Source: Diphasiastrum complanatum (taxonomy: Eukaryota > Streptophyta > Lycopodiopsida > Lycopodiales > Lycopodiaceae). From it: DNA of 64,000 nucleotides. The notes under the pieces were generated by a model that saw nothing but the letters and a program-made list of their open reading frames with translations, was not told the DNA's origin and searched no databases. Shown one piece after another: positions 1-16,559 of this stretch (positions are counted from its first letter, which is position 1; every line of letters starts with the position of its first letter). A program made the position numbers and the translations under genes. Location of the stretch: the NCBI GenBank assembly GCA_029204225.1, contig CM055104.1:44955835-45019834 (forward strand), given 5' to 3'.

Positions 1-339
1 GTTAGATTTGGATCCTCCATTCATGTTGAAATCTGAACTAAACTACGCGTGACAACTAATCTCGTCTCTTTGATGCTAGATTGACTAGATCTTGGATTCA
101 GGTTAGGCAAGGAAAGAAACCCACTACACAAACATTTTTCTATTGGATAGCTCAACTGGATAAGTGATAGCTCAGTGTGGCTAAGCTCTAATTGTGATCT
201 GCGACCAAACAACTGTCTTCAACTGTCATTTGGATAAGCCTAAATGACATTCATAACTAGTATACATAGTTGATCATTTTCTAGATTAAGATTTGATTAG
301 TGAATAGAGCTATTGATCATAGAGATTAAAATAGCACAT
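1..339. other. Gene-free AT-rich flank
   Basis: No coding signal, RNA gene or clear repeat is visible. The only open frames are short and unlike any family I recognise. It may be older retroelement DNA because it abuts a candidate LTR. Confidence 0.5.
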
Positions 340-848
340 TGTTAGAAACATTTATTGCTTATTAGCGGAAGTGCATCAGATAGAGTCAATCAAATACTCA
401 ACGATAGTTTCAAATATACAGTTGCATCTGCTATTGCTTTGTGTTCACGATTTATCCGATTTGTACATGACACTTTTTTGAATTGATTATACAATTTTAT
501 TACATTTAGTATTATATTAGAATGATCGAATGCTTCTCTATTCTATTGTAATATGATTATGTTCTCTTATAATTTTGTCTGAACCATCAAATACTTTGAT
601 ACGATAGCTATATATTCGATACAACAATGTTTAGTTTGTTATGTTTGTCTACGAAGTCAATTTAACAGATTTTGATGATTTCAAAGTTAGAATCAATTAG
701 AATCAAATGTGGCAATAGTAGCGATAGTTTTGTTCAATTTTGATAGGTGTAATCATGCATTAAGAGAAAAAATTACTCCGTAGAGCCTAATAGTGCATCT
801 ATCGAATGTAGTCTTTTCTTTATTGAACATCCTTTCATTCTTCCATCA
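340..848 (+). mobile_element. Candidate copia LTR (left boundary uncertain)
   Basis: The right edge is supported: it ends in CA and is followed at once by a primer site for initiator tRNA-Met. The left edge is a guess based on TGTTAGAAACA at 340, a common copia LTR start. No second copy was found in the window, so length and family cannot be checked. A 27-bp stretch at 731-757 matches 16802-16828 at 23 positions, so related LTR DNA may lie there. Confidence 0.4.
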
Positions 849-860
849 TGATATCAGAGC
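849..860 (+). other. tRNA-Met primer binding site
   Basis: TGATATCAGAGC follows the candidate LTR directly. It differs by one base from the TGGTATCAGAGC site found in copia B, C and E. This fixes the element's orientation as plus. Confidence 0.7.
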
Positions 861-1078
861 CATAATTTGTGGTATTAGATTATGCATTTGCAGTTACATC
901 TCAATCCCAGTTCAGTTTCATTTGTTGATTTTCAAGAGAGTGCTAAGTGCATTGGAATAGGTTCAAAGAGAAGATCAGATCATTGCAACATGGCAACCTC
1001 AAGTGGCTTCATATTGGAAAGCAATGATAGGCTTACCTCAACAAATTATTCTACTTGGAAGGTGGGTGAGGATGGAAT
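861..1078 (+). mobile_element. Fossil copia: leader and first part of gag
   Basis: The leader at about 930-985 matches, in reverse, the leader of the minus-strand fragment at 5209-5280. The gag start at about 990 has the SNDRLTSTNYSTWKV signature seen in the other copia copies here (STNYSTWKV; SSNYSTWKV in copia E). The element is broken. Its gag reading is interrupted at about 1065 by a large insertion and similarity resumes at 3754. Family: Ty1/copia, gag close to copia E. Confidence 0.75.
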
Positions 1079-1178
1079 GAATCAATTATAATCACATGGC
1101 ACTTCCAATAGACTTGATGACGATCTCTTTAGCAGCAGCATAAAAAGCTTGCACAAAATATAATGAGATAATAGGATA

Positions 1179-1348
1179 CATAATAATTAACTAGCAAGCA
1201 AATATTGAATACCTTGTATATAACCCATCATTTTATTTTATTCTGATGGGTCTCCACCCGCCGCATAATAATTAACTAGCAAGCAAATATTGAATACCTT
1301 GTATATAACCCATCATTTTATTTTATTCTGATGGGTCTCCACCCGCTG
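1179..1348. repeat. 85-bp tandem duplication
   Basis: Two almost identical head-to-tail copies (1179-1263 and 1264-1348) begin CATAATAATTAACTAGC and end in the GGGTCTCCACCCG motif. Near identity means the duplication is recent relative to the rest of the block. Confidence 0.9.
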
Positions 1349-1729
1349 CGGCGGGTGGAGACCCAGCAATTTTTTTTTTATAAATGTTTTTAGTTTCAAC
1401 CCGTCGCGGCGGGTGGAGACCCATTATCATTTTTTTTCTTAATTTTTTTCAGATGGGTCTCCTGCATCTGATGGCTCTCCACCCGTGCCACGGTCTCCAC
1501 TCGTTTGATGGGTCTCCACCCGTCGCCATGACACGCATCAGAAATTTGTTTTTGATGAGCCCCCCCATTGGGTGGAGACCCATTAAACATTCTTTTTTTG
1601 AATTTTTTTTTATCCCCATCGCTGCAGATGGAGACCCATCAGAATTATTTTTCAATTTCTTTTCAGAATATATGCAATTCAAAAAAATTGCTATCTATCA
1701 AAATAAACTAACTTTACCATATTTAACAT

Positions 1730-1732
<3 letters not shown>

Positions 1733-1826
<94 letters not shown>
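1733..1826. repeat. (GA)n microsatellite
   Basis: About 94 bp of pure GA dinucleotide inside the first tandem unit. The later units carry only short GA runs at the same place (about 2372 and 2903), so the expansion followed the unit duplication. Confidence 0.95.
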
Positions 1827-1827
<1 letters not shown>

Positions 1828-2022
1828 TTGATAATTGAAGGTGATCAAAAAATCACAATTCACTTCAAAATCACAGTTTGCAAAAAAAAAACAATAGGAT
1901 AATTGAAAGTGAATCTATGGTGGAGACCACCTTCACTTATAAGAAATTTGGAGAGTAGAATTGAAATTTTGTTTATGAGATAAATTGGTATTGACACATG
2001 TCGTTTACAAACCTTTCAGACT

Positions 2023-2048
<26 letters not shown>
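2023..2048. repeat. (TA)n microsatellite
   Basis: About 13 TA repeats in the first tandem unit. Confidence 0.9.
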
Positions 2049-2058
<10 letters not shown>

Positions 2059-3419
2059 CATATTCTTTTTTGATGGATCCGCGCGGTGGGCCATCAAACA
2101 TTTTTTTTTTCAGATAATTTTTTTTTGAAATAATTATATGATGGCCACCCGCCGCGATGCGTGGAGAGCCATCACAAAATTGGTTTTTGAATTTTTTTCT
2201 CCGCGGCGGATGGAAACTCATCAGACATCTTTTTCTTGAATTTTTTTTTATGGGTCACTCGCCGCTGCAAAGACCCATCAAACTTTTTATTCAATATGTT
2301 TTTCAGAATATATGCAATTCAAAAAATTTGCTATCTATCAAAATAAGCGAACTTTATCATATTTAGCGTGACAAGAGAGAAGGTGATCGGAAAATCACAA
2401 TTCGTTCGCAAAATCGCAGTTTGCAATAGGAAACACGAGGATAATAAAGTGAATATATGGTGGAGACCACCTTTACTTATAAGGGATTTGGGAAGTAGAA
2501 TTGAAATTTCGCTTATGGGATAGATTAGTATTGACAAATGTCGTTTATAAACCCATCAGACTTTTATTTTTATTTTTTGACTATGAACAAGCCGAGGTTG
2601 GAGACCCATCAGATATATATTTTTTTAAATAATTTTGTGATGCGTCTCTTCCCACTACGATGAATGGACCTTTCTATCATTTTAAAAAAAAGAATTCAGA
2701 TGTGTTTTCACTTGCCACGGCGGGATCAAAAAATTTGTTTTTGAATTTGTTTTTGATACCCATTAGAGATTCTTTCTTTTTGAAAATTTTTTTATGACAC
2801 CCGCCGTGGTGGGTCTCATCAAACTTTTTTTTTCGAAATATATGCAATTCAAAAAAATTGTTATCTATCAAAATAAGTGAACTTTACATATTTAACGCGA
2901 GGAGAGAGAGAAAGAGTGCTGATAATTGAAGGTGATTGAAAAATCGTAGTTCGTTCACAAAATCGTAGTTTGCAATAGAAAGCAAGAGAATAATCAAAAG
3001 TGCATCTATGGTGGAGACCTTATAAGAAATTTGAGGACTAGAACTAAAATTTTGCTTATGGGATAAATTGGTATTGACACATGTCGCGGTGGGTGGAGAT
3101 CCATCAGATAGTTTTTATTTTAAATTATTTTGTGATGGATCTCCACCCCCCGCGGACCACGGCGGGTCACATCAAATTTGTTTTTTGTTATGGGACTCTA
3201 TCCGCGTGTGCGACGACTTATCAGATATTTCTTTTATGCGTCTCCACCTGTGCTTGCACCAATCAATTTTTTTTTTTTTTTTGGTTTTATGAGTCTCCAC
3301 CCGTGCGTGCCCTGCCAAGGTAAATTGTAAAAATGAATCTGCAATTAGTCTGAATTTATAATTTATTATTACATTTGTATCTTTTTTTTGAAATACTAAT
3401 TACTATGTATTCTAAAAGC

Positions 3420-3421
<2 letters not shown>

Positions 3422-3463
<42 letters not shown>
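3422..3463. repeat. (AT)n microsatellite
   Basis: About 21 AT repeats just before the ACTCG-core minisatellite. Confidence 0.95.
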
Positions 3464-3465
<2 letters not shown>

Positions 3466-3483
3466 CCACCCATCAAGAAAAAA

Positions 3484-3753
3484 ATGAACAAAATTTTTGA
3501 TGGGTCTCTACAAAAAAACGATTTTTTCCAACGACTCGAATTTTCCAATGACTCATTTTTTTTTTCCAAAGATTCGAATTTTTTAAAAGACTCAAATTTT
3601 TCTAAAAAATCGAATTTTTATAAAGACTCAAATTTTTCCAAAGACTCGAATTTTTTCAAAAACATGAAATTTTTCAAAGATTCAAATTTTTTCAAAGACT
3701 CGAATTTTTTAAAAAACTCGAATTGTTTCTCAAGTAACTATTCATTGTAAAAA
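3484..3753. repeat. GACTCGAATTTTT minisatellite, left part
   Basis: Degenerate tandem repeat of about 18 bp with consensus near CAAAGACTCGAATTTTT. It reads through one frame as a KDSNF-type repeat, which I take as an artefact. It forms the right end of the inserted block. Confidence 0.9.
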
Positions 3754-3955
3754 GTGAGGATGGAATCACTTCTTGAGATGAATGATGTTTTGGATATTGA
3801 TGTAGGTTTGGAGGAGAGACCAATAACACAACAAGATCAAATGAGATATGATAAGAGGGCCAAAAGGGCTTTACACATGATCAAGATGAATGTTATCAAT
3901 GAGCTTCTAAAGGAGGTTGGTAAGAGTACTTCATCTAAGGATGCTTGGGATCGAA
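3754..3955 (+). mobile_element. Fossil copia gag island
   Basis: Continues the copia gag family (RMESLLEMNDVLDI, then LEERPITQQDQMRYDKRAK), closely similar to copia E and to the minus fragment at 4750-5208. It is flanked on both sides by the same ACTCG minisatellite. Broken, part of the element that begins near 849. Confidence 0.8.
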
Positions 3956-4300
3956 TTTCGAAAGACTCGAATTTTTTTTTTCTTCCAAAGACTTGATTTT
4001 TCTCCAGAGACTTGATTTTTACACAGACTTGAATTTTTCCAACAACTTAAATTTTAACAAAGACCCGAATTTTTGTCAATGACTCGAACTTTCCAAAGAC
4101 TCGAATTTTTCAAAAGGATCGAAATTTTTCAAAGAATCGAATTTTTTCAAAGACTCAATTTTTTTTTTCCAAAGACTCAATTTTTTTTCGAATGACTCGA
4201 TTTTTTAAAGACTCGAATTTTCAAAAGACTCGAATTTTTCAAAGACTCAAATTTTTTCAAAGACTCAATTTTTTTTTCTTTTCTAAAGGATCGAATACTA
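3956..4300. repeat. GACTCGAATTTTT minisatellite, right part
   Basis: Same repeat as at 3484-3753, about 18 degenerate copies, starting directly where gag similarity ends. Confidence 0.88.
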
Positions 4301-4749
4301 TTGTTGAACATGGTTAAATTTTGACCCCTACTATGGCCGAGATGTGTGAGATATGTTTGATATTTGAGATGCGAGATGTGCGAGATCGGTCGCCATCCAA
4401 ATCCTCGTCCGGATTATCGGTGGCCACCTAAATCCGCACCATATTTGTGCGATCATTGGCCCTTCGATCCAAACCATCCGTCGTAACCCAAATTGTCGGC
4501 CGTCCGCCTTCAATCATCAATCGCCTACTCTGAGTATCATCCACATGTCTCGACCACAAGCCACCACCTGGATTGGCCGTCATCGCCCGTCAACGATGGG
4601 CACATGTTACTAGTATCTATGTGTGTGTGTGTGTGTATGTTTTCTTGTAAATAGATCTCCACCTGTCGATGTGGATAAAGAACTATTGCAATTTCATGTC
4701 GAAAACAACTAAAACAATAAGTAAATTTTTTATTATTATTGTTGGGTAG
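4301..4749. other. Unassigned spacer between two copia fragments
   Basis: More GC-rich than its neighbours, with a (GT)8 tract at 4621-4636. No protein family is recognisable on either strand. Confidence 0.4.
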
Positions 4750-5208
4750 CACCAAATTAGCTAGATCATCCAACAAGCCATTAAGAACAACTTGAACAAG
4801 CTTCACATCCTTAATGCTTTCACTAATACATGCAAAAGCATAAACACCTTCATCCTTCTTTTGAAGACTTTGAAAATTTTGCCTCCTTAGGGTTAGGACC
4901 CTAGATGTATACTTGGACTCATAAACCTTCTTCAAGGTTTCTCAAGCTTCAATAGATGTAGTGCACTTACCAACATTCTTGAGAAGTTCATTAGTCACAT
5001 TCATCTTGATCACATGTAGAGCTTTCTTTGCCCTCTTGTCATACCTCAATTGTTCTTGAGGTGCCAAAGGTCTCTCCTCCATACCTACAACAATATCCAT
5101 CAAATCATTCTTCTCAAGCAAGGACTCCATCCTCACCTTCCAAGTAGAATAATTTGTTGAGGTAAGCCTATCATTGCCTTCCAACATGAAGCCACTTGAG
5201 GTTATCAT
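4750..5208 (-). mobile_element. Fossil copia gag fragment
   Basis: Minus-strand gag of the same family as copia E, with NDRLTSTNYSTWKVRMESL near the start and SRVLTLRRQ downstream. Only the N-terminal part of gag is present. Its 5' leader, primer site and LTR follow to the right. Broken fossil, about one to three breaks. Confidence 0.85.
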
Positions 5209-5798
5209 GTTGCAATGATATGATCTTCTCTTTGAACCTATTCCAATGCACTTAGAACTCTCTTGAAAATCAAAAAATGAAACTCAAGAAGAAATCACAA
5301 AGATTTGGAAACAATTTAGCCTCTTATTTTTTCTCTTCTAGCAAATCCTAGCACGTAGAATGTTGATTTCTTGATCACAATAGATCTAAACACAATATGA
5401 TGAACTTTTCCTAACACCTAAGATTGAAACACACTCTTGAAAAAATCCAGCAACTTAAAATTAAGAGATCCTATCAAATTTAGAAGTCTTCAAAAAATGC
5501 AAAATATTGAATCAAGCAAAATCTATATGCAAAAGGTAGAATCTTGATACAACATCTAGTAGAATGTAACATCCAAAATCATGAGCAAATTTTGCCTCCA
5601 CATTCTAGTAAGTGGTTTAAAAAATCAGCCTACTCCAAGTGATTTGACCTAAAATGATGCTAGGATCACAAAGATCCACTTTCTATACTTGAAAATGCAT
5701 GATTTGAGCTAGAAACACCTCCAAATCCACATAGAATTTATGGCACCCTCAAATCAATCTCTAGATTTGGAGAATACTCCAACTTTGGCTTGCAACAT
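5209..5798 (-). mobile_element. Leader of minus-strand copia fragment
   Basis: Untranslated DNA between gag and the primer site. The part next to gag matches the leader at 930-985 in reverse orientation. No other gene is visible. Confidence 0.6.
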
Positions 5799-5810
5799 CC
5801 TCTGAAACCA
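5799..5810 (-). other. Degenerate tRNA-Met primer binding site
   Basis: Plus-strand CCTCTGAAACCA resembles GCTCTGATACCA, the reverse complement of the copia site, and lies directly against the LTR boundary. Confidence 0.55.
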
Positions 5811-6463
5811 TGTGAAGAAAAATAGATCCAAAACATACTTGATGGATCTTAGATCTTTGCCAGTTTGGATTGCACATCTAGATTTAGCTACAAGATAGAA
5901 ATCATCAATTTACACATGCTAGAATTGCATAAATCACTAAGACCTTATCGTAAGCACTAAGATCCAATATGGTACTGTCCCTATCCGTACAACAGTAGTA
6001 GCATACTGTCTTTCACACGTGTGGATGCAAGATCAACAACAAAGATGACATTCTACACACTAGAAATCAAGATATCTTGAGAAATACACATGAGATGGAC
6101 ATAGAATCAAGAGAGATGAATTCTCTACATAGAATGAGAATACGTAGATAATCTCTTCACACTGCTACCTCTATTTATAATCTCCAAAATTTCATTTGGC
6201 CAATTGCCCTAAACTTGCCCTAAATGGTAACTTCTTGGTACTTCATCCAAAAAACCTAAAAATTCTAGTCTAGATGCAATGTATCAAAACTAGCCAATTA
6301 GAATGGGTTCAAATATGACCTCATCTAACTATCTACTTGTCAAAAATAGTACAAACACTATTTAGGCCTTTATTGACAAATATGAATCTGTCTCTAAGTT
6401 GAAATTTCATGTTGGCCTCAAAATTGCCAAAATAGATCAATTAAACTAGTTGAATTGTTCACA
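5811..6463 (-). mobile_element. Copia LTR (5' LTR of minus fragment)
   Basis: Read on the minus strand it starts TGTGAACAATT and ends CTTCACA, a TGTGAA/TTCACA terminal inverted repeat. The 653-bp length is close to the 655-bp LTRs of copia E, which begin TGTGAAAATTG. It contains the CACACGTGTG palindrome at 6014-6023. Together with the similar gag this suggests an older relative of copia E. Confidence 0.6.
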
Positions 6464-9511
<3,048 letters not shown>

Positions 9512-9703
9512 AAAAGTGTTGTGAAGAAAATTGATTCATTACCACTCAATTTATAGCTTTCTATGGTGGAAAATATGGTTTGCTAGCCATCATTAGAGCA
9601 AAAAGTACATACATATTATGCTTTTTGATATGTGCAAAAAATGGGCATTATAGTCAAAAGGTATCCATTATGTATTGAGTGCATCTTCGCACATGTGGTA
9701 AGT

Positions 9704-9814
9704 GTGCTTGAGTTTGGCTCGACCACCCAGATTTGATTATGTACTTGAGTTTGGCTTGCCCACCCAAGTTCTATTTCGTGCTTGAGTTTGGCTTGCCTAC
9801 CCAAGTAATGGTCA
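9704..9814. repeat. 37-bp tandem repeat, three copies
   Basis: GTGCTTGAGTTTGGCT or a close variant starts at 9704, 9741 and 9778, each followed by a CCACCCA or CTACCCA segment, giving two periods of exactly 37 bp. Non-coding minisatellite. Confidence 0.85.
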
Positions 9815-10790
9815 TTTGGAATATCAAGGGACAGCCCTTAGGGCAAAGCCAACTTTGAAAATGACTTAACCACTTGTAAAGGTCACCATAAATATCATTC
9901 ACATGCGTAGTAGTAAAGGTTGAGCAAAAACATTGTTTAATTATATCCAAAATGCACGTGCTTTAGAAAAATAACAAGCATCATTCTTTATGATAGATCA
10001 CTTCAAGGAATCAATTGAAATTTATATTAATATTAAAAGTCTTAATGGGCAGGTAGATTTGGTATCATAGAATATTAAGATTTATCACAAAGGTGAATTT
10101 GTTAGAAGCTACTTTGTCTCCATATAATGAAGGTCTATTTTAGTTAATCTTTTTTAAGATGATTGTTTGCTATGTCCGTAACTACCCCTAGAGTCTAGGT
10201 GCTTTTAATGACATAGAGAAAATCAAGAAATCAATTCTAAAACTGAGATAGAAAGTTGAAAAGTACTATCACTGACATTGCTTAGTTATATGCATTACAC
10301 TAATGCCCACCCATGTTGTGATGATTTAGCATGCCTTGGTTGAGATTGCCCATGTTCAATTCCAAAGAAAACATTATATGCGTTGTACTTCTAGGAATCA
10401 CCTTGATAGGCTAACTTAGAAGGCTCAATGCATATAATTGCAAAATATTGTAGTTCAATGTTGGTGAATTTGAATATAGAAAGATGGAGCCTTGTCGTTT
10501 CTAAGCTTCGATGCACTGCACAAGATTGTTTTTTTTTTTTTTTCTTTTGGTATAAGGCCAAGCACTTTCCCAAGCTTTTGTTGAGCATGCCATTGACTAC
10601 TTGTGTGGCAAATTTAAGGAAATTTGATTGTTTCAAACAGGTTGTCGATGATTTTACGAGTGTTGCCCTATGTTTTAATCTTAAACAAGATTAAAACCCT
10701 AAAAACTTCATGTATTTTTCTTCCTAATGTTGATAAAGTTAGAGTAGTTTTCGTTTGTTCAAAACACTTTAGTAATAAAAAAAAAACATC
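9815..10790. other. Gene-free stretch
   Basis: AT-rich, no supported gene. A poly-T run at about 10530-10545 and short opposing frames are not convincing. Confidence 0.4.
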
Positions 10791-10796
10791 ATGTAA

Positions 10797-11040
10797 ATGT
10801 GAGTGGTTGAGTTGGTTAAGAGGGAGATTCATGCCACAATGACGTGGGACTAAACCCCACGTGTTTCACTGTTTACATCTTGGAGCCATGCGGTCTCTAT
10901 TTGAGTTTGGCCTACTACTTGATGTACAATAACAAAACTGAGGTGTTGCGCTTTCTGCCCTGTGCGTCCGTACGACTGCCACATGGCATGTCCAAAGTGG
11001 TCCGTTAGAGTCAAACTGCTTATTATTCTTCGTAATGTAC
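10797..11040 (+). mobile_element. Probable tRNA-derived SINE
   Basis: TGGTTGAGTTGG at about 10804 fits the pol III A box (TRGYNNARNNGG). About 30 bp later GGGACTAAACCCC resembles a decayed B box of GGTTCAAACC type, set inside the palindrome CGTGGG...CCCACG. This head layout is common in plant SINEs. The 3' end and target duplication are not clear, so the right boundary is approximate. It is not a functional tRNA: no acceptor or anticodon stem could be drawn. Confidence 0.42.
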
Positions 11041-11079
11041 ATGTGGAAAAAGTCAAAGTACCCATTACGCAATGAAACG

Positions 11080-11196
11080 CGCCGGGCACAAGCCCGGTTT
11101 GGCTTTCTAGAAAATTTTAGGCTCGGCCCCTCCGAGCCTCGCCTAAAATATTCCGGAAATCCTTATCGGGCAGGATGGCTTGTGCCGGTGGGCCCA
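11080..11196. repeat. GC-rich nested hairpins
   Basis: A GC-rich island with an outer pair of arms (GGCACAAGCC at about 11085 and GGCTTGTGCC at about 11177), a CCGGGC-ACAA-GCCCGG hairpin, and an inner TTTTAGGCTCGG...CCGAGCC...GCCTAAAA stem. It may be a foldback element or the structured tail of the adjacent SINE. Confidence 0.6.
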
Positions 11197-12686
11197 TACA
11201 TAATGAATGTATTGATCATGTTAACAAAGATGTGATGTTAACAAATATGTGATGTTGCCCTTCAATTTCTATCAACAGCTTTCCATGAGAGTAAGAAAGG
11301 GCTTGGGATGAATATGCCGCTTTGGCAAAGAAAAAAGCAAGGGACTCCTTTCAATAATGAGATTACGGACTTAATATAAGGGCACGGACCTTCCACGACT
11401 ATTTCCCTGCAGCAGCTTTATAGATTCCTTTGTCAGGCTACTGTGTTTAGTATATGAAAATGGCTTAATCTAAGGTGGGTGGGTGGAAAATTAGGCTGGA
11501 AATCTGTGAATTGTGAGTTGGAAAGTGAGATGGGTGGCAGAGATGAAAGTTTAAGGTGGGGCCAACCGTCACTGTGTCTGGTTTGACAGGCGCCTTTGCC
11601 TTTCAGTTAACGTGGGATTACAGGCAGGCAACGCATTTTTCCCTTTCAAATTACAATTGACGGGCTCGCATGATCAGACTTGTTGCATGCCCAGATTTTT
11701 AGTAGTACTGTCTCCTCAATTCAACAATACACATGCTGAATTGCCATGTAACTGAGGAGCAGACAGCGTTTACAGCGAGTACTTTCACCGAAACATAAGG
11801 CTCAAGGTGTATTTGAGTGGCAGGACTGACGTGCATGCATGCCTCTATTGCGAGTTTAAATATTCAAAACTTGAAAACAAAAGCCCCAGGGCCCACACTC
11901 TTTTTATTTGTTCAAATGTCAATTCTCACTCAAAGGTCTCAAAGGCTACAAAGTTAGAGTGGTCTCTCTCAAGTTGGATAGAAGGCTATGGACTAACTCT
12001 TCATAGTATAACTAGCTTGGGTTCAGCTGGCTCGACATACTAAGGGTTCCGCCACCATCCTTGGATAAAGACATAAGCATACTACCTAATTATCATGTGA
12101 TTGTGGTTGGCAATACACTGCTCCCCGAATATGCCCAACAAACCTTTTTGTATTGATCGTTTTTAGCGATTGTCAGTAGAAAAAGGAAGGGCAATAGATT
12201 ATGGCAACACGTTAGGTCAAGCCATGATTGAACAATTGCCGAACTCGGTGGAAAGGTCCCAAAAAATTCTCTTCTCGAGCTTGAAAGATTAGTAAAGCAT
12301 TTTCCTAGATGGCTACCTATTTTTTTGGGCCCACACTTTACTAATTTATTTAGGCTTGAACATCTTCTATGGCTTGTGTCACTTGTGTAAAAGGTCATAA
12401 ATTGGTTTACATTTGTTTAAGTGTCTCTTTGTAAAAAGAATCCATGAAATTTGCCAAACCTCATTTCAGCCCATATATTTATGAGGAATGCCCAATATTT
12501 GCACTATTCAATGCACCTCAAGAATAAAATGGTGAGACGTTATGGCAATCCTTTTAAGAGATGACCTCGAACATCTTGATTTTAAGAGATTCTCAGTCTT
12601 GAACATTTTTTCCTTCTAATCACGTTCTTGCTTTTTGGAAATTGTTAATGTTTAAAAATTCAATGACTTCTAGATCATAAAGCTAA
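11197..12686. other. Gene-free stretch
   Basis: Contains a 17-bp tandem duplication (GTTAACAAAGATGTGAT and a one-base variant, about 11219-11252). No recognised coding sequence. A plus-strand frame near 12210-12390 is rich in Leu and lacks a start and a family match, so it is not called. Confidence 0.4.
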
Positions 12687-12967
12687 AAGTTGTTGCAAGA
12701 TAAAATTCGTCAAAAAGCAAAATTCAACATTAAATCTTTTTTGAAATAAACTATGAAACCAAACTAAAGTACCATGAATGTATAAGATATATTTTTTCAA
12801 AATGCATAAATTATCAAAAGGCTCCTAGTAGTTGTGAGATAAAAGCCATCAAAAACCAAAATTCAACATTAAATCTCTTTTGAAATAAACTACGAAATCA
12901 AGCTAAAGTAGCATGAACAAGATATATTTTTTCAAAATGCATAAATTATCAATAGACTCCTAGTAAT
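12687..12967. repeat. Tandem duplication of about 140 bp
   Basis: Two copies (about 12687-12828 and 12829-12967) share AAATTCAACATTAAATC, AAATAAACTA and TCAAAATGCATAAATTATCA in the same order, with roughly one-tenth divergence. No coding sense. Confidence 0.85.
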
Positions 12968-16100
<3,133 letters not shown>

Positions 16101-16104
16101 AGAC

Positions 16105-16220
16105 AGGTGAAAAATGCGACTGTCTGCATAAATACAAGTAAACTTCCACAGGCGAAAAAGGCAAAAAACGCAATACTATGTTTTTACACGTGATTTGTGA
16201 CAGGCGAAAAAGACGACACT
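16105..16220. repeat. Degenerate CAGGCGAAAAAG repeat
   Basis: CAGGTGAAAAATGCGAC, CAGGCGAAAAAGGCAAA and CAGGCGAAAAAGACG recur at about 45-52 bp spacing at 16105, 16150 and 16202. Old minisatellite. Confidence 0.55.
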
Positions 16221-16559
16221 GCTCTACAAAATGCCGAAGGTGCCCTAATGGAAAAGCGAAGGCACCCTGTAGATCAAATCCTAAGGCATTTGTCAGAGTG
16301 GTGCATTTTTTGCATCTTCACCAAAGTTCATTTCAGCAAAGGCTGACGTCGCAGCCATCTCACGCTCATCCCATGCAACTGTGCTAACAGATTTGACACG
16401 GACAACAGCCACCCACGGTTTCGTCCGCTATTGTGCTCAACAACATTATTGACCTGTATATTTTGCTATACTTAATCTAATAACAGCTATGTTTGTTCTA
16501 CGTTCAGATTTGAGTCAATATTGCTATGCTTTTCTACATTCTGTCTGACTCTCTTATTG

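Larger units (their letters stand above)
1663..3300. repeat. Three tandem units of about 0.5-0.64 kb
   Basis: An anchor beginning AGAATATATGCAATTC, or a close variant, recurs at 1663, 2303 and 2837, and each copy is followed by CTATCTATCAAAATAA. About 160 bp after each anchor comes a second shared segment containing GAAGGTGAT and CTATGGTGGAGACC. Units run about 1663-2302, 2303-2836 and 2837-3300. They are clearly diverged, so this is an old satellite-like trimer. The hairpin motifs lie between the anchors. Confidence 0.8.
1243..3305. repeat. Interspersed hairpin motif, about 16 copies
   Basis: A palindromic motif of roughly 40 bp recurs: a GATGGGTCTCCACCCGCC arm followed by its reverse complement GGCGGGTGGAGACCCATC. 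Best examples are at about 1330-1366 and 1395-1424; many others are half-copies or decayed. Copies are separated by T-rich runs. The arms are GC-rich in very AT-rich surroundings. Confidence 0.8.
1079..3753. mobile_element. 2.7 kb inserted block with 13-bp target duplication
   Basis: The 13 bases GTGAGGATGGAAT occur at 1066-1078 and again at 3754-3766, exactly where copia gag similarity stops and resumes. This is what a target-site duplication looks like. The 2675-bp block has no coding capacity I recognise. It holds an 85-bp duplication, many palindromic GGGTCTCCACCCG hairpins, three tandem units of about 0.5-0.6 kb, GA and TA microsatellites and an ACTCG-core minisatellite. A 13-bp duplication suits LINE- or SINE-type insertion better than LTR insertion (usually 5 bp), but the right end carries only five A's. 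It could be a non-autonomous element or captured satellite DNA. Confidence 0.6.

Noticed and set aside
3484-3750. 88-codon frame of KDSNF repeats that looks like a repeat protein
   Set aside because: The DNA units vary in length and lose frame outside this stretch; it is a minisatellite.
4660-4690. CTCCACCTGTCGATGTGG as another copy of the hairpin motif
   Set aside because: A single weak half-match outside the inserted block; chance is sufficient.
10797-10870. A tRNA gene
   Set aside because: The A-box match is good, but the B box is decayed and no cloverleaf could be drawn; SINE is the better reading.
12093-12398. Possible decayed exon (LELERLVKHFPRWL-type reading on the plus strand near 12270)
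   Set aside because: No neighbouring exons, start or family match, and the opposite strand is also open.
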